DNA of 64,000 nt from Xanthoparmelia taractica (Eukaryota; Ascomycota; Lecanoromycetes; Lecanorales; Parmeliaceae), in assembly GCA_033085395.1 (NCBI GenBank), contig JANQBS010000053.1:1-64000 (forward strand), given 5' to 3'. Positions 1 to 11,429 of this stretch are shown piece by piece; the stretch's first letter is position 1; each line of letters starts with the position of its first letter. A program made the position numbers and the translations under genes. The notes beneath the pieces were generated by a model. It did not search any database. It saw nothing but the letters and a program-made list of their open reading frames with translations, and was not told the origin of the DNA.

Positions 1-84
1 TAATTTTTTAAAAAAAGTTAAAAAAAAGTTAAAAACGACTATGTTCAACAGATACCACACCTTTCCGACCCGTAGATTTAGATT
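1..84. repeat. Right terminus of a second TIR element, cut by window start
   Basis: The last bases before position 85 (ACCTTTCCGACCCGT) match the right terminus of the 7.75-kb element at 9,071-9,085 (ACCTTTCCGACTCGT) with one C/T difference. From position 85 on, the sequence aligns with the reverse complement of about 30,790 and below in the intact YR retrotransposon copy. So an element with the same terminus is inserted at this point of the host retrotransposon. Only its last bases are in the window, and upstream of the shared 15-18 nt the two termini differ, so it may be a related family rather than the same one. Confidence 0.55.
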
Positions 85-719
85 TAATTAATTAAGATTC
101 GCTACGAGTAAAAGATTAAGATCGTTAATTAAAGAATTATTTAGATCTTATATTCGTAAAGATTCTTTCGATTATTCTTCGAAAGAAAGTAAAAATCGAA
201 TATCGAGATTAAATTCTATATTATCGTAATTATAATTATTAATTAGCCCTTATAATATCTAATATACTAATAACGAACTTTTAAAAATAGCTTTAATATA
301 ATCGTCTAATCGAGATTAATTCTCAGACGAAGTAATAATTTATTTACTCGCCGCTAAGATTAATCTCGAAGCATAATAGTAATTAAAAACATATTTATAA
401 CCTCTTATTCTTATATAGAATCTTAGTTAATAACGATATATCTTAAAATTAAGAGACTCTAAAATACGCTATATACGATAACGTAGTGATCGTATTATTA
501 TAATAAGATCTTAAGACTTAATTCGTTAAAAAAGACTTAAAAGACGTTTTAAATATATATTAGTCGCAATTTCAAATTAATAAATACTAAAATCTCACTA
601 TAACGATCGCTATTAAATAGAACGATATCTATTCTTCAATCTACGTATATTATTATTTATATTTAATCTATTCGCAAAGACCCTTAACTAGATCTTAATA
701 ATAATAATTTTTAAATTAT

Positions 720-1160
720 AATACTTTACTATTTAAATAATTTCTTTGCTATTCTAGTACTAATTAACGATACGATTATATATAATTAATAATTCGATCT
801 CGTATATAAAGAATTAGACTTTAAGATTAATTATATTAAGAATATTATAAATATTATAGTTAGTTTTCTAGAGATTAAGTTCGATAGTATTTTAATATAG
901 GCTAGACTCTCTTTTAATAAGCTCGTTTAAGCGAGAAATATAATTAAGAATCTTCTAAATCGAGCGATAATCTTATATTATAAGCTCGAGTTAGCGATCG
1001 ATTTTTATTATTTATCGCTAAGATCGTGATCTTAGAGAGAGCGTTTTTAAGGCGACTTTTTAATATTATTCGAAGATTAATAGCACTTATTAAAATAATA
1101 TCGTATATAAATATCGATCTACTATAATAAGAGATCTTTCTAAAAGATTAAAATAATCTT
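720..1160 (+). pseudogene. Degraded reverse transcriptase/RNase H remnant of the YR retrotransposon
   Basis: Read on the + strand, about 762-785 gives a damaged catalytic-box-like stretch (LINDTIIYN, which resembles a DD-containing RT box). It is followed around 1,040-1,063 by AFLRRLFN. The parallel copy on the - strand near 29,754-29,951 reads ELELTINFLLFIAK then AFLRRLFNTIRR. The order, an RT aspartate box, then a REL-rich helix, then a GRAFLRRL-like motif, is what I know from DIRS/Ngaro-type reverse transcriptases rather than Ty3 or Ty1 elements. Stops and replacements are all of the C-to-T/G-to-A kind that RIP makes. It cannot encode a working enzyme. Confidence 0.6.
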
Positions 1161-1348
1161 AAATTGATTCGTTACGTTATTAGTCGATTAATATAATATA
1201 TTTAAATCGACGCATTAAAGACTTTTAATATAAAAGACTATATTTTAAAGTACTTAGATCTCTTATAATCGATTTAGAAGGCTTTTAATATTTTAATAAT
1301 TATACGTTATTATTAAAAAGATATTTAATTCAAAGAAATTTAAAATTT

Positions 1349-1550
1349 ACGAGCCGGAAAGATCTGGTATATTTAATGGAATATCCTATATTATATCGTA
1401 TTATATCATATTATGGGAGGGTATCATGAAGTGATTATATTAGATTACTTATAAAGATATGAAATAGGAAATTACTGATATCATGAAATAGTCTAGGAAA
1501 TTTCTAATATATGTAGGGATATTTCATGATATAGATTATTTCTTATATTA
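1349..1550 (+). repeat. Left terminal inverted repeat of the 7.75-kb element
   Basis: This is the partner of 8,885-9,085 in inverted orientation. The outer 19 nt differ at three positions or fewer, all C/T or G/A. Inner parts share CTAGGAAATTTCTAATATATG followed by the GTAGGG/GCAGGGG block. The boundaries of the inner end are approximate. Confidence 0.65.
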
Positions 1551-2399
1551 GGTAGCGAATAAGATAAGAAAATTCTAGATTAATATATAAGTTAGGGCGA
1601 AATTAGCTTAAGCAATTATTAAACTCCGACACTTAATAAGTAATATTAAGATAAACTGTCTTCTAATTTAATCTCGCTAAGTAAATATAACTATTCTAAT
1701 AAGTAATGATTAGAATAATAACTATAATACATTATTTTCTTAAATTGCAATCTACGTAAGATCGTTAAGTCGATCTCTTCTCTAATCACTTATAGAAGGA
1801 TTTTGAATTATCTCTCTTACTCTTTTCGTAGATCTTTAATCTATAGAGATTAATCCTCTATTATTTTATATTCGCTTCTCTTCTCTTAATTAAAGAATAA
1901 TTAATAAATAGAATTTTAATAAAAAAGAATTAATTTCTTACTTAGGTTAATCTAAAGAGCACTTTATTATTATTATTAATGTAATTAACATTAGAAATCT
2001 TCTCTATTTAATAATTTCGAATTTTTTAATTAGTCTATCTAGCTTTAAGTAATATATTAAGATCTCTCTCTAAGTTTAGTATATTTTATTTATAGCTATT
2101 CTATTAATATTCTATATAAGAAATTATTATTAAGATTCGAAATATTAAAGGCGAATAGCTTTTTTAATTATTATATAGTCGCTTAACTCATAAGAAACAT
2201 CGCTTACAAGCTATAGCTCCACCAGATACGACTAAGATATCTCTAGTTATATATACTATTATTAAGATCTAAGACTCTAAGCTTTTCTATTAATCAAGAA
2301 TTAATAGACTCTTAAAATAAGTAAAAAGTGCTTAATTAAGATTAGAAATTTAAGTTATAACTAGAATAATAAATAGAATATTAATCTTCTCTTTTATAT

Positions 2400-2960
2400 C
2401 ACTGAAATTAATTATTATTCAATATTTCTATCGCCTTTTCGATCTTATTAATAATATTATCAAGCGACTCTACGCGATTTCTTACTCGTTTAATCCTCTA
2501 TATCTAACTACTAACATTAAGATATTAATAATTTCGATACGTTTATTCGAGCGTATTTTAATATATCTCTATCTAGGATATTTAATTAGACTTAACTTCT
2601 TAATTTAATTCTTTTAATATTATATTCTCATAACTTAGACGTAAAAGTGTTATCTATTTATAGAGATATCTTATATTCGATTAAGTCTCGCTATAGTAGA
2701 TAATCAACTTTTCACGAGTCGCCTTCAAAGTCTTACGAAGTTCGACTTTCCACGAAACCCGCTTACGTCTTAGCTTTCGAATCTTCTTCTTAATATAATT
2801 AAATAATCTATTATAGATATTAAACATATAATAAATTATTAGCTTCTTATTCTTATTTATTAGCTTTATAAAAGTATAAAAGAATCTAATTAATTTAATT
2901 AAATATTTAACTTACGATTATTTATTCGCGTTAAGTCTAAGAAAGTCGTCTAATTTCTCC
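2400..2960 (-). pseudogene. Degraded hAT-family transposase, C-terminal dimerisation region
   Basis: Read on the - strand, about 2,700-2,900 gives RFFYTF, then YYMFNIYNRLFNYI, then KLRRKRVSWKVELRKTLKA, then YYSET, and further on YLYK.ITLLR.SY. This order (PF..T...., then F..LF.H.E, then LRRKR..WK..L..AL.AA, then YYS.T, then IYAIATILDP) is the C-terminal pattern of ascomycete hAT transposases. Stop codons interrupt it throughout, consistent with RIP. It supports a hAT assignment for the surrounding element, but I could not trace the N-terminal zinc finger or catalytic residues. Confidence 0.6.
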
Positions 2961-4529
2961 TTAAAAAAGCGGTCGATATCGCTACGAAGTAGATAAGATC
3001 GTATTAACATATAATAGATTAAGTTTCAACGAACTTTAACATTCTAAAATAGTTTAAGTACGCGTTTTTACTAATATAGCTTCTTATTAATAGATAAATA
3101 ATATTAATTAATTAAGTTATAAGTATTATTAAGTCGTATATATTAAAGCTCGAAGAAATACTTCTTACGCTAACTACTAACATTAATATAAATTCCCATC
3201 TTACGAATCTATATATATTAGATATTAGTAATGGCTAAAATAATAACTAGAATTTATATACCTTAGCTAAAGTTATTAATAGATCTTTTCCTTATCTTTA
3301 GATAGCGTTCTATTTCTTCGAATTATATTAGTTTTTCTAAAAGTTCTCGTTAATTAGACTAACGCGAATCTTATTAAGAAGCTCTTATAAGAATAATTAA
3401 ATAATATACGTTATATAGAGAACATATTTAAGACTCTTTATATTCTACTATTTAAGATTAAGTAAATTATTAAACTCGCTCTATAAAAGGGCCCCGATTA
3501 AATCACGAAAGAGTGTATTATTATTAGTCGTATTATTAATTATTAAAGTTATAATTCGCGTCTTAAGTATATACTTCTCAAGAATCGATTATATAAGACT
3601 TACAAACTTCGAATCAATATATTTACCCTCGATATACTTAAACTCTAGAAGCTTTTTATAATATCTTTAATCGTAATTAATAAAGAAGCTAAGAAGTATA
3701 AAATACGACTAACGATTATTAATCGACTAGCTATTTAAGACTAAAGATATCTTGATATTATTATTTAATAGACTTATATATAAATCTAACTCAATCTCTT
3801 TAACTTTAGAAAATAATCGATTTTTAATTATAAATATAGAATCTATATTTACAAGAGAGTTAAGGTAGCGAAAGATTCGTAATATCTCTAGATTATCGAT
3901 AATAGTAAATAAAACGTCTATAGCTATAATTCAACGACGGAATTACTCGAGGAAGTTCGCGCGAGTAAGATATCTATCATTTAGCTTTATCTTAATATCT
4001 TTCTTTAATCGTCTTTAAAGCGTAAAATATTAATTTTAATTATTATTCTAGTTATTAAACATTAAATAAATTAAATAAATATTATATCTATTGTTAATAG
4101 TTCTTAATAATTATCGTTTATTGAAGTATACTAAGACTCGACTTTCGTACGTATACTTTCGATTTAAGATGTGAATCTATTTTTATAATATTATAACTTA
4201 TTAATAAGTAAATAAGAATATTATCGCAATAACGATATATAATATATAGCTCTTCAATAGATCGAAGAGCGTAATCTTAAAAATATTTTTATTTCGCAGT
4301 CTTTTAAATTATAGAGCCTTAGTTCACTCTCTATCGGCGATTGAGATTCTTAATCTAATTTCTAACTACTTAACTTATCTTTAATTATTAATTTATCTAT
4401 ATATTATACTTTACTTTATTATAAACAAAGTAAGGTTTTTTATCTTTAAATTCTAATTTCTCTAAAATAATAACGATAATATCTTAACTCTTATCGAAAG
4501 AATAATCGTCGATAGCTATAATATTATCT

Positions 4530-4602
4530 ACAATATCGAACGATATAGCACTAACTATAATATCGAACGATATAGCACTAGCTACGACATCGAATAATAT
4601 AG
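4530..4602. repeat. Short tandem repeat in the TIR element
   Basis: A unit of about 27 nt containing ATCGAACGATATAGCACTA occurs twice with few changes, followed by a third diverged copy (ACATCGAATAATATAG). It lies inside the RIP-degraded element and has no evident coding role. Confidence 0.6.
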
Positions 4603-7600
4603 TAAAATTTAAGACTTAAGAGAAAATATGATAGCTTAAATAAAGATAGATAATATCTATAAAAAATATAGAATATTATAAGAAACGCGTCTTCTAGTGA
4701 TACTTAGCTTTAAACCTAGCTTTAACTACTTAAAATTAATAATTAATACGAAGACTATATAATATATAAACTAATATATAGGGTAAATATCTCTTCGCTA
4801 TAGCGTATTAATTAAATTCTAATAAATACTAATAAAAGAAATAAAGATTAATAAGTGTAAGGATATAAGGGCTAGAGATCGAAGCGCGCGAGAGATTAAC
4901 TCTCTAATATAGTTATACGATAGTACTAATCGCTAATAAGTTAATTTAATAAGAGAGTTTAATAAATTAGAATATATCTAATATAGAGTGAATATATAGA
5001 CTTAAGAAGAGACTAAATTAGAGTATATCTAATATAGGTTAATATATAGAATAGATTAATATATTAATTAGATTTCTTTTTACGCGAGTTCGAGTTTCTA
5101 TTCTAATAAATATTCTAATAATTATCTAAGTTTAAATCTCTATTCTAATTATAATTCTAGCGATTATCTCTAAAGTTCTTTTTTCTAAATAGTTCTCTAA
5201 CGTTAATAATACTCTAATATCCCCTGAAATTTTCTTTCTACTCTTTTTTTCTCGATAAGAATAGCGCTCGTAATTACGAATAATATCGTAGACTCGTATA
5301 AGTTTAACTCTTTTCTTTTAGTTATCGATAATACTATAAAGATACTTAAAAATATTTCTATATTCTTATTTAAATCTTTTAACGTTAAGAAGTTATATAA
5401 TTAAAAAAGACTTAAGATTCGATCTAAATCGATAAGAAAGTTACAAAAATTAAAAGCTAATAATAAGTTTATAGAGTAAATATTTTTATTAGTATTAATA
5501 TTATTTCTAAGCTCGCGTTATAAGAGATTCGTCGTATATAAAAATCGACGAATTTAATTATATTACGAAAAGAGTTTATTCGACTAGTAAAGGAGATTCT
5601 AAGACTTATTAAAAAGAGAGATTTTCGAATTTAATTCTCTATCTTAAGCGCACTTTAAGAATTAATAGAGATTAGAATTATCTCTAAATTAAATAATAAA
5701 TCTTATCTTTCTTATTGAGAAGTAATTATAATTAATTCTTATATAGTCGCGTAATTATACGCATTTCACGCAAAAAGAGTTATTTTATAAGCTAAGAATA
5801 TATAGCTTATTCGTAGCTTACGAAATAAGATAACTATCTATTAATTCGAATAAGACGTATAATAACTAGAATTATAACTAGAATTCTAAAATACTCTTAA
5901 GATTAATTATTATAATTTACATAGCTAGCGATTTCTTTAATTAAGAGATTAAGATTATTTACACTAGGTGCGAGAAGTTTAAAATTAGCGGACACATTAT
6001 TATAGTCTTAAATAATAAGATCGTACGCTCTTCTCGTATTTATTATATCAAGATTGGGCTCGAAATTCATCGCAGTGAAATTATAATTATTCGACTAGAA
6101 TAATACCAATCCTAACAGAGATAGTTATCTCGTATTATTATATTCAAAGTGCTTATCTTGAATATAACTAGCTATATTACGATATATAGCTTTCTCTCGA
6201 CGATTAAAGAATATATACGAAGGTGATATAATATTAAAGAAGATATATTTCTTCTAAATAGATTAGCGATAATTAGAATAATAACTAGAAATATATGGAT
6301 ATATCAAAACTATAAATAAGTACACATGCCTTTCTCTAAGATAGCTTCTCAAATTCTTATAATCTAGCTTTCTAAATTTACGCAGCAGAGATCTATCAGC
6401 CTTTCGCCATACGTTCTACACATTAATAAACAAACGTATCTTTATATTCGAAACGTAGTTTCGCTCGAGATCCTACTTATACGCGAATAGCTTAATATCT
6501 AATAATTAATCGTTCTTTTCGAGTTTTAATAGATCGTAGCGCTTACGATCTAAGATATTATCTCTCTCTGTAATAATTAAAAAGATCTTATCTATTATAT
6601 AATTAAAATAAATACTTTTTTATTAAAAATAATTATATACTTTGCTCTACTTTCTTATCTTCTATATCTTCTTATAATAAATTATTATTCTTATCGACGT
6701 AGATTATTATTTTAGAATAAACCTAAAGCCGAAGACGCCGAGCAACGATATTATTATATACGCCTTGCGTAATTCTATTCTAAGTGTTAGTTTAAAAGAA
6801 TTAATAACTAAAATAATAATTATAAAAATAAGTAAATATTACCTGAAGTCGACTTCTTACTAGCGAAGGATTTTAATACGTGCTTCTCGCTATAAGTTTA
6901 AAGCAATCGCGAATTTACTAATCTTTTTATAAGCACGAATACGATAGTTCTTAGCGACGTTATTAGCTTTCTTTACGCGTTTTAATTTCTTTTCCTTAAA
7001 AGTAAAAGTATCGAGTCTTATTCTTAAGCGTTTAATATTAGGATTTTCGCTAAGATCTTAAATAACTTTACGCTTTAACTAATTACCTTTAGATCGATTA
7101 ATTACGCCACGACGTGAAATCTTAAATTCGAGATTATCGAACTCTATATTAAAGAGCGAAAAGTGCGTCTAAAAATCTAATTATTCTTCTTTTTTAATAG
7201 CTAAAAAAAAGATTAATAAAGGAATATAAAGGTAAAAAAAGTAGTTACTTCTACAAGATTGATACTCTATAGATTGCGATTTAGCTAAGAATTATTAATT
7301 ATATACTCTCTATTAGAATAGGAGTATATTAAGTATCTTTAGTTATATTAATAATAGAAATACGTTTTAAATATTAGAACGAAAGAAAGATACGATAAAC
7401 AAGAATTATTTAGAGAAAAAGTTTAAGAGGGGAATTATTTAAATACTAGTATTTATTATTAGAAGAATTGCCGAGAAGAAAATCGATTAAATATTAATTT
7501 CTACTATCTATTTAATGTAGAAAGGTTACCGAGAACCCTACGTATTAGCGTTTAAATTAATAAAATTTTAATGCGCTTAGATAGTTACTAGAATAATTAC

Positions 7601-8700
7601 TAGAATTAATTATAAGATAAATTTATTCTTATAGAATCTTAACACTTATAATAAAAGTATTCTTCTTTCGCTTTCCGATTGAAAAATAAATTAATTCTAA
7701 TATTATTGCGATAGATATCTAGAAGCATTAATAAATAACATTAATTTTATCTATAATATCACGTTTTCTAAGATATATTTATCGTATACTTTTATATTCT
7801 TTTTACTCTTTCTTCTGCCATCTCTTATTCTTCTAATATTTATTATTCTTCTATTATTCATTATCCTTCTACTATTTATCTTATTATCTATCTATCTAGT
7901 AAAGTAAGCTATAGCTCGCAAAAGAATCACTACGCGAGGCAATATTTTAAAGCAGATATATTGAATCTACAAATAAAATATTAAGTATAAAGCTAATACG
8001 CGAGTAGGCGATAGCATATAAGAGTAAAGAAAAGATTAGAGGAATTATAATACACGTAGCTAATATCAAATAATCTTAAGTATAACTATTTACTTCTACG
8101 TAGTCTTTAAGTATTTAGTTATTAAGATTAATTAAGAAAAATAGACCAGCGTAAGAACTATCGAATAGCAATATTCGAAAACGTAGATAAAAAACTAAAA
8201 ATAAGTCTAATCTCGAATCTATCTATTCTATTTTATTAATATATTATAACTATTACTTTACGTGAGATTCGTCGCTATTAGAGAAAATTCGATCTAATAA
8301 TCTCTAAGCTCTCCTTTTCGCGAGTAATAAAAAAGATCGCGATAATATATATAAAAAGAATACGTTTTTCTAGATCGGTTATTAAGGCCATTTATAAATC
8401 GGCGAAAACTTTCCTTTATCACATATTCGAAGATATCAACCTTTATATTATTTATGCGAAGCGTGTAACTATAATAGCTAAGAATATGTAACTATAGAGC
8501 ATAATCGTAAATTCTTTTCATAATGCGAAGAGAGAAGAAGAGAATTTATTATTATAATTAGCGTGCTAGTAATTCTTCTAATAATTAAATAAATTAAATA
8601 CACTAATAACAATAGAAATAACTCGCCAAGCCCTAGATAATTGCGAAGGCCTTTCGCAACACGATATCAAATGCGATAGCGAGCTTAGCTTAATAACGTA

Positions 8701-8776
8701 ATAATAAAGTGAAGTGATAATAATAGTAATAATAAAGTGAAGTGATAATAATAGTAATAATAAAGTGAAGTGATGA
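8701..8776. repeat. 28-nt tandem repeat near the right end of the TIR element
   Basis: The unit ATAATAAAGTGAAGTGATAA + TAATAGTA is repeated about 2.7 times without change, with another partial copy at 8,806-8,830. It is subterminal in the TIR element. Subterminal repeats are common transposase binding regions, but nothing here proves such a role. Confidence 0.75.
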
Positions 8777-8884
8777 CTAGAATAATGGCTAAAATACTTA
8801 ACAACGTGATAATAAAGTGAAGTAATAGCTAGAATAATAACTAGAATACGTTCGCATGATTCTATATAGAGTAACTTATACTAT

Positions 8885-9085
8885 ATATAGTATATTTCCC
8901 ATACCCCTACATATAACATGGGATACCCCTGCATATATTAGAAATTTCCTAGACCATTCCATGATATCAGCACGTCTCTCAGACCATCTCATATAAATTA
9001 AATGATATAATCTCAATATTATATCATATCATGATATGATATCGACACCCCATATCCCAGACCATCCCAGACCTTTCCGACTCGT
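8885..9085 (-). repeat. Right terminal inverted repeat of the 7.75-kb element
   Basis: Reverse complement partner of 1,349-1,550. This end is richer in GC (CCCAGACC repeated) than the left end, so it carries fewer RIP-type changes. The terminus reads CCTTTCCGACTCGT ending at 9,085. Confidence 0.65.
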
Positions 9086-9799
9086 AATTCAAATAAAGAT
9101 TATATATCACGCTATTTAATTATAATTACAAAGACTTTAGAAATCACGATTAATACTATATTACGATAATAACGTATACGTTTATAATCTTAGAAAGTTC
9201 TCTATTCGCGAATTAACTATAGCTTTACTACGAGATATAATAATACTATTAATTAAATACGATATTTATTTAATTTTAATATAAATTTCAATTAAGATTA
9301 GTAAGCTAATAGATAATTTAGCACGCTTTCGATATTAAAAGATCGCTAACGTATATTCACAGTTAAGATATACTCTAATCGCTTCGCAGAGCTAGAACGA
9401 GACTTACTAGATTTCTAATACAATTAGATTACACTATTATAAGAGATAACTCGTTTTCTCTAATAAGGTTTAGTCGCAAAAATACGAAAAACGTATATCA
9501 TATCTATTAAATTATATAGCACTTATTGCGTTATTAATAGAAGTACTTCTTTCTTCTTAGCGATTATTAACTCACTCGCTAGCTAAATCGTATATCTTGA
9601 TACGAGACGAGTTAAGACTAAGATTATTAAGATCTATCTAATAGACGTTAGATTAGTTTACGTTAATATAAAATATAAGAATCTTATAATATTTTATAAT
9701 TCTTAATTATAAAGAATTATTGTCGATATTTAACGTCTACGAGGCGAGACTAAGATAAAAGAATATTATTTAATTATTAAAGATCTATTATTATAGATA

Positions 9800-10320
9800 C
9801 TTACTTATATTAGTTAGGAAGACGAGGTCGAAGTAACGCTCTATATAGTCTTTTATTTTATATTGATCGTATTTCTTCGTATAAGCGAGTTTATATATAT
9901 TATATGTATTCGTAAAGATCGAGATTTCGAGTAATAATTTCTCACTTATCGCTCGATAAGATTATATGAGAAATACCTCGAATTTATACTTTTAATATTT
10001 AAAACGAATCTTTTTCGTTAAGAGATAATATTTACTATTATAACGTTAAATAATAACGCTTATATAGTAAAGATCTTATAATATCTCTTTAGATAAAAGA
10101 TCTTATTAAATAAGAACTCTTTTATTAAAGAACTAATTATTAATTAACTTCGTTAAATATTGATCTCGCTTAATATAAGAAATTATTATTTAAAATACTT
10201 CTTTCGTAGAGAGATTACTACTTTAATATACGAGGCGAGTTTAAGCGACGATAAGATTATACTATTAAGACGATAAAAGTTCGATTCCTATCACCCCTAT
10301 ATTATTATTTATCTTAAGTA
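9800..10320 (+). pseudogene. Degraded tyrosine recombinase of YR retrotransposon copy 1
   Basis: The + strand encodes, with stops, EVEVTLYIVFYFILIVFLRI and then RSIRLYEKYLE at about 9,825-9,985. It ends at about 10,195-10,300 with YFFRRE.TTLIYEASLSDDK and LLRR.KFDSY. This matches the end of phage-integrase-type tyrosine recombinases: the H-x-x-R block, GAA..A...G.S...I, then LGRWKS..Y with the nucleophilic Tyr a little downstream. The copy on the - strand near 28,310-28,460 reads RHFFYKE and LLKR.KFDFYRLYYY, so both copies agree on the frame. Differences from a working sequence are transitions typical of RIP. Confidence 0.75.
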
Positions 10321-10454
10321 AATACTTATTATATTATAAAGATATTAGTATCTTTCGTTTTATTAGCGCTAATACTAACGATATTTATATCGTTAGATCG
10401 TTATACGAAGTCTTCTACGAGACTTTTATATAACGTCTTTTAACTATTTAAAAA

Positions 10455-10610
10455 ATTTCTAGCGCTAAGATACATTTAAAGACTTATCTAGATCTATTAA
10501 CGATCTAATTAAGTCTACTAATTATTAGCCTTAGCGTTAAAACGATTTAACTAATTATTTATAATACTACTTAATCTCGATATATATATCTTTATAAATA
10601 AGAACACTAA
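10455..10610 (+). repeat. Split direct repeat B1 of YR retrotransposon copy 1
   Basis: This unit starts TTCTAGCGCTAAG and ends AAGAACACTAATCG. It is repeated directly at 10,850-11,010 (B2), where the same sequence keeps many C and G residues that are T and A here. The internal copy is therefore the more RIP-mutated of the two. Confidence 0.75.
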
Positions 10611-10790
10611 TCGAATAATAAAACTATAGATTAATATATCTTATAATCTAATCTCTATTTCAGATGCATACGCATATGCGAAGAAAATGTGTCTTCGAGA
10701 ATATTATATGTATGGATCTTATATTATTAGTTGGCTCTTTATTCGAATTCTTCTCACTTAGAGTAATCGCATTCTTTTATCTCACTCATC
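10611..10790 (+). repeat. Split direct repeat A2 of YR retrotransposon copy 1
   Basis: Corresponds to the reverse complement of 27,828-28,003 in copy 2, and to the 5' terminal repeat A1 of that copy at 32,034-32,210. It contains the recognisable GCATACGCATATGCG palindrome-like core and ATTCGAATTCTTCTCACTTA. Confidence 0.75.
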
Positions 10791-10849
10791 CACGCCTGTA
10801 TATAATTATCTAATTAGATACTTCAGGTCTATGTCGCATAGATATAGAG

Positions 10850-11010
10850 AGTTTTCTAGCGCTGAGGCACGTCCAGGGGCCTATCTAGGCCTGCTAACGA
10901 CCTAGCTGAATCTACTGATTGCTGGCCTTAGTGTTGGAACGGCCTAATTAACTATCTATAGTACTGCTTGGTCCCGATGTCTATGCCTTCATGAATAAGA
11001 ACACTAATGC
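10850..11010 (+). repeat. Split direct repeat B2, 3' terminus of YR retrotransposon copy 1
   Basis: Direct repeat of B1 (10,455-10,610), nearly free of RIP changes (for example CACGTCCAGGGGCCTATCT here). It ends at ACACTAATGC, the same base at which copy 2 ends (27,605), after which the two loci have different sequence. This fixes the 3' boundary of the element. Confidence 0.75.
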
Positions 11011-11429
11011 ATGGATACCATGACCGCTAGTAAGAGGATACAGCAGTTGTGAGTATTGGTTGAGAGCTAGCGTTCGTAGAACCGGAGTTTCTGGTAGCCT
11101 CCACACAAGAGCATCGCTAGCTTCGTTGCTTGAGCAAAGAGACATGGCGGAAAGGCGCGCTGTGAGATGCTGGTAGCTCCTAAGCAAGCCATCACGACTA
11201 GGTACGGCAGACGGTCGTAAAGATATGATGAGGATGCGGACGAAGATGAGATGGGGAAAGTCCCGGGCATCATCTTTACACATGGCGGTAGATACCATGA
11301 TGGTAGTTGGCTCAATGAGCCTGAGAGCATGAGGTTGCGAGATCCGGATTCAACGGTCGAGCCGAGTGAAACAACGTTCGAGCATGTGCGGCGGTTTCGC
11401 CATGAAGGTGTGTGTCTGAAAACCAGTCT

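Larger units (their letters stand above)
1335..9085 (-). mobile_element. 7.75-kb RIP-degraded TIR DNA transposon with hAT-like transposase, nested in the YR element
   Basis: The insertion is defined by comparison with the uninterrupted copy near 29,545. Its ends form inverted repeats: ACGAGCCGGAAAGATCTGG from 1,349 and, on the other strand from 9,085, ACGAGTCGGAAAGGTCTGG. Similarity continues for about 200 nt, including a shared stretch near 1,490-1,520 and 8,945-8,975. The - strand at about 2,400-2,960 encodes a degraded hAT dimerisation region. AATTCAAA occurs on both flanks (1,327-1,334 and 9,086-9,093), which would fit an 8-bp target duplication, but 14 nt separate the left copy from the TIR. 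The TIRs are long for hAT and the element is large, so cargo or a composite is possible. Most of 5,000-8,700 could not be assigned. Confidence 0.65.
85..11010 (+). mobile_element. RIP-degraded tyrosine-recombinase retrotransposon, copy 1 (5' truncated, interrupted)
   Basis: Segments 85-1,348 and 9,086-11,010 together align, in order, with the reverse complement of about 27,605-30,790, so this is one element of which about 3.2 kb is in the window, coding on the + strand. Its 5' third lies beyond the window or the insertion at 84. A 7.75-kb TIR element splits it at about 1,340/9,086. Base composition is extremely AT-rich and reading frames are full of stops, as expected after RIP. Degraded reverse transcriptase (about 720-1,160) and tyrosine recombinase (about 9,800-10,320) can still be read. 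The 3' end is at about 11,010 (ACACTAATGC), identical to the end of copy 2, and flanking bases then differ. Confidence 0.8.

Noticed and set aside
8701..8830. Possible CRISPR-like array
   Set aside because: The 28-nt units are head-to-tail without spacers; this is a plain tandem repeat in a eukaryotic transposon.
1349..9085. TA dinucleotide duplication and a Tc1/mariner assignment for the TIR element
   Set aside because: TA at both edges is not informative in such AT-rich DNA, and the transposase remnant matches hAT, not Tc1/mariner.
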